Below are positions 5,826-6,579 of a stretch of DNA of 6,579 nucleotides, one piece after another. Under the pieces are notes generated by a model. The model was not told the DNA's origin, ran no database searches, and worked only from the letters and a program-made list of their open reading frames with translations. Position numbers and translations under genes: made by a program. Each line of letters opens with the position of its first letter. Position 1 is the stretch's first letter. Source of the DNA: an uncultured bacterium (GTDB taxonomy: Bacteria; Patescibacteriota; Minisyncoccia; Phycocordibacterales; UBA918); contig CAJXAG010000053.1 of assembly GCA_913050645.1 (NCBI GenBank), forward strand, positions 1 to 6,579. Reading direction: 5' to 3'.

Positions 5826-5841
5826 ATGATTAAGGAACAGA

Positions 5842-5869
5842 AAAAGAAGCCATGGTTATGGCTCCTTTT
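5842..5869 (-). terminator. Terminator of the zinc-ribbon gene (separator hairpin copy 1)
   Basis: On the minus strand AAAAGGAGCCAT and ATGGCTTCTTTT pair over 12 bases around AACC and run into T5. The single imperfect pair is G-U in minus-strand RNA but A-C in plus-strand RNA, which favours use on the minus strand. It begins 3 bases after the zinc-ribbon stop. Its sequence closely resembles the hairpin at 6105-6132. Confidence 0.7.
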
Positions 5870-5872
5870 GGG

Positions 5873-6059
5873 TTACCTCATGCTCTTATGGACAATGTGG
5901 GAAATTGTTCGTTCTGTAATGTCCGCTTCGCATGTGTTGCAGATGTTTACATGCCCACTGTTCGCCTTAATTTGTGTAAAAATTGGGTGAGTGCTGGTAA
6001 TTTTTTATTTCTTTGCATGACGCACATATAAATGTTGGTACGCTTGTATCTTTTGGCAT
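5873..6059 (-). pseudogene. Tiny zinc-ribbon protein gene (two CxxC), apparently frameshifted
   Basis: From ATG 6059 the frame reads 30 codons, including FICASCKEIKNY, and stops at 5967. Removing one base from a run of five (plus-strand A5 at 5978-5982) joins it to a second frame that continues to TAA 5873-5875. The joined frame makes a 61-residue protein with C12-x2-C15 and C40-x2-C43 (NICNTCEADITERT), the layout of a zinc ribbon. Such proteins usually bind nucleic acid or protein, but no specific role can be named. Support for the minus strand: a G9 ribosome-site candidate 4 bases before the ATG, a weak promoter, and a terminator 3 bases after the joined stop. It may be a real pseudogene, a sequencing or assembly indel, or a programmed frameshift. 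A 54-residue plus-strand ORF (5827-5990) overlaps and is less well supported. Confidence 0.5.
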
Positions 6060-6063
6060 TGTG

Positions 6064-6072
6064 CCCCCCCCC
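6064..6072 (-). promoter_or_regulatory. G9 tract acting as possible ribosome-binding site
   Basis: Nine G on the minus strand end 4 bases before ATG 6059. A G run can pair with the CCUCC anti-SD using one G-U pair. Such a tract is prone to slippage. Confidence 0.45.
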
Positions 6073-6088
6073 TGTTCTTTCTTGGTAT

Positions 6089-6097
6089 AATTTACCA
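6089..6097 (-). promoter_or_regulatory. Weak extended -10 (TGGTAAATT) before the zinc-ribbon gene
   Basis: TGG followed by TAAATT lies 29 bases before ATG 6059, in the same place as the TGTGATAAT of the homologous separator at 6346-6354. No clear -35 element is seen. Confidence 0.35.
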
Positions 6098-6104
6098 CAA
6101 GAAG

Positions 6105-6132
6105 AAAAGAAGCCACGGTTGTGGCTTCTTTT
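6105..6132 (-). terminator. Terminator of the 57-codon gene (separator hairpin copy 2)
   Basis: Perfect 12-base arms AAAAGAAGCCAC and GTGGCTTCTTTT surround a 4-base loop. It begins 5 bases after the stop at 6138 and ends in TTTTCTTCTT on the minus strand. It is nearly symmetric, so plus-strand termination is also possible. Confidence 0.8.
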
Positions 6133-6137
6133 GTGCC

Positions 6138-6311
6138 CTATTTTTCAGGACGTTTGAATGGCAGGATGACTGCAGGAAGTTCCGGTACTGCATCCAATCG
6201 CGGCACGATGTTGACTTCAACAATACCGTCAAGCGGTGCTGCGTTGAGTTCTGTCACGAGCCCGGCAAGATCGTCAACGTCGTTTGAGTTACAAAGTGCT
6301 GTGTGGGTCAT
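6138..6311 (-). CDS. Small 57-residue protein, unrecognised
   Basis: From ATG 6311 the product begins MTHTALCNSNDVDDLAGLV and ends ILPFKRPEK. It is acidic with a basic tail, has one cysteine, and has no membrane segment. The middle (DDLAGLVTELNAAPLDGIVEV) reads like an amphipathic helix followed by a strand, which looks like genuine protein. An upstream in-frame ATG (6353) would translate the A9-G8 tract as EKKRGG and lies in the predicted -10 region, so I reject it. The gene has an extended -10 promoter, a G8 site 3 bases before ATG, and a terminator 5 bases after its stop. It is organised exactly like the zinc-ribbon gene downstream, but the two proteins are not alike. No function can be assigned. 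Confidence 0.55.
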   Translation of the reverse strand: MTHTALCNSNDVDDLAGLVTELNAAPLDGIVEVNIVPRLDAVPELPAVILPFKRPEK

Positions 6312-6314
6312 GTT

Positions 6315-6331
6315 CCCCCCCCTTTTTTTTT
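6315..6331 (-). promoter_or_regulatory. A9-G8 tract before the 57-codon gene
   Basis: On the minus strand nine A are followed by eight G, ending 3 bases before ATG 6311. The G run is a possible SD substitute, and both runs are slippage-prone. Confidence 0.45.
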
Positions 6332-6345
6332 CTTCTAAGAGCCAG

Positions 6346-6372
6346 ATTATCACAAAAAGAAAAGGAAGTCAT
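6346..6372 (-). promoter_or_regulatory. Extended -10 promoter (TGTGATAAT) of the 57-codon gene
   Basis: GATAAT (6351-6346) is preceded by TG at the extended position. A weak ATGACT (6372-6367) lies 15 bases upstream. The predicted start gives a leader of about 28 bases containing the A9-G8 tract. Confidence 0.5.
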
Positions 6373-6407
6373 GGTTTTAGCCTCTTTTCTGCGTATCGTT
6401 TTCTCTA

Positions 6408-6458
6408 GAGTTACTAAGTGTTCTCACCAGCTTCGCTGGCTGCGAGCACTAAGTACTC
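6408..6458. repeat. Long imperfect hairpin centred on CCAGC-TTC-GCTGG
   Basis: Arms of about 24 bases pair around a 3-base loop TTC with a few mismatches or bulges: GAGT/ACTC at the base, AGTG/CACT in the middle, CCAGC/GCTGG at the top. No T run follows on either strand. Confidence 0.6.
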
Positions 6459-6467
6459 CTCGAGCCT

Positions 6468-6494
6468 GTAAAACAGTGTTATACACTGTTTTAC
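6468..6494. repeat. Perfect 12-base-pair hairpin
   Basis: GTAAAACAGTGT and ACACTGTTTTAC flank the loop TAT. The hairpin has no T run and is the second of four consecutive hairpins near the right edge. Confidence 0.65.
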
Positions 6495-6502
6495 GAAATA
6501 GA

Positions 6503-6525
6503 TTGACCGCGAACTCCGCCGTCAA
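6503..6525. repeat. Short hairpin TTGAC-GCG/CGC-GTCAA
   Basis: Five plus three base pairs with one C-C mismatch surround the loop AACTC. It is weak alone and noted because it sits between two strong hairpins. Confidence 0.35.
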
Positions 6526-6527
6526 AA

Positions 6528-6579
6528 CGATAAATACAAAAAACCACCTCTTGCAAGAGGTGGTTTTTTGTATTTATCG
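6528..6579. terminator. Perfect 52-base palindrome with terminator core, at the window edge
   Basis: The core ACCACCTC/GAGGTGGT with A6 and T6 flanks is a classic two-way terminator. The symmetry continues outward through CGATAAATAC/GTATTTATCG, giving 26-base perfect arms with no unpaired loop. It stops exactly at the last base of the window, so part of it could be a contig-end artefact. Confidence 0.6.

Larger units (their letters stand above)
6060..6134 (-). repeat. Separator copy 2: terminator, promoter and G run between two tiny genes
   Basis: Read on the minus strand, this stretch goes hairpin, CTTTTCTTCTTGTGGTAAAT, purine-rich run, G9, ATG. It aligns almost end to end with 6312-6391, while the ORFs that follow each copy are unlike. 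The similarity was found by eye. Confidence 0.6.
6312..6391 (-). repeat. Separator copy 3: degraded hairpin, promoter and G run
   Basis: Minus-strand order and sequence match 6060-6134: an AAAAGAGGCT...ACTTCCTTTTCT region, then TTGTGATAAT, an A9-G8 tract and ATG 6311. Its hairpin arms have diverged and no longer pair well. Confidence 0.55.

Noticed and set aside
5827..5990. 54-residue plus-strand ORF with a tryptophan-rich hydrophobic stretch, resembling a small membrane protein
   Set aside because: It has no SD and no promoter after the terminator at 5758-5794. Its start overlaps the separator hairpin, and it lies opposite the zinc-ribbon gene, which has better signals. It remains the main alternative if the frameshift reading is wrong.
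5703..5990. Longer plus-strand frame starting at ATG 5703 with GGAGGG upstream
   Set aside because: It reads straight through the strong terminator hairpin at 5758-5794, and the SD spacing (12 bases) is poor.
6083..6091. Plus-strand TGGTATAAT resembling a perfect extended -10
   Set aside because: The transcript would start within about 10 bases of a strong two-way terminator hairpin and encode nothing; there is no -35. The AT-rich match is explained by the minus-strand promoter region.
6105..6579. Integron attC sites or CRISPR repeats as an explanation for the repeated hairpins
   Set aside because: There are no attC-type core sites (GTTRRRY/RYYYAAC), no integrase in the window, and the repeats are too few and too unevenly spaced for a CRISPR array.

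Overview
The window looks like a piece of a chromosome from a Candidate Phyla Radiation (Patescibacteria) bacterium, probably a Parcubacteria-like lineage. I infer this from the style of the DnaK and DnaJ proteins, the many very small membrane proteins, the scarcity of Shine-Dalgarno (SD) sites on the long genes, and several promoters placed so that the mRNA would start at or next to the start codon. It is an inference from reading, not from a database match.

Layout. Bases 1-947 hold two minus-strand genes: the first 157 codons of a multi-pass membrane protein that runs off the left edge, and a compact IMPACT/YigZ-family (UPF0029) protein. A pair of overlapping divergent promoters (about 949-984) separates the latter from two small plus-strand genes (1008-1232 and 1325-1507), each encoding a two-helix membrane protein with a clear SD and its own terminator. 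Bases 1575-5403 are the heat-shock chaperone cluster on the minus strand, in the order grpE-dnaK-dnaJ, read from one strong promoter just before grpE and ending in a terminator shared with the convergent small gene. GrpE, DnaK and DnaJ form one refolding machine: DnaJ delivers clients and stimulates ATP hydrolysis by DnaK, and GrpE releases ADP. The 157-base dnaK-dnaJ gap carries a CATTGCGAG-type dispersed repeat and a perfect 32-base palindrome.

Bases 5404-6579 are accessory-looking and hold the least ordinary material. On the plus strand there is a promoter-to-terminator unit (about 5481-5794) containing either a 55-codon ORF or an unrecognised RNA. On the minus strand there are two tiny genes (5873-6059 and 6138-6311) with unrelated proteins but closely similar separators: hairpin terminator, weak promoter, long G run just before ATG. 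The first of these is a two-CxxC zinc-ribbon protein that appears broken by a one-base frameshift in a run of five identical bases. The last 170 bases are four consecutive hairpins, ending in a perfect 52-base palindrome that stops exactly at the window edge.
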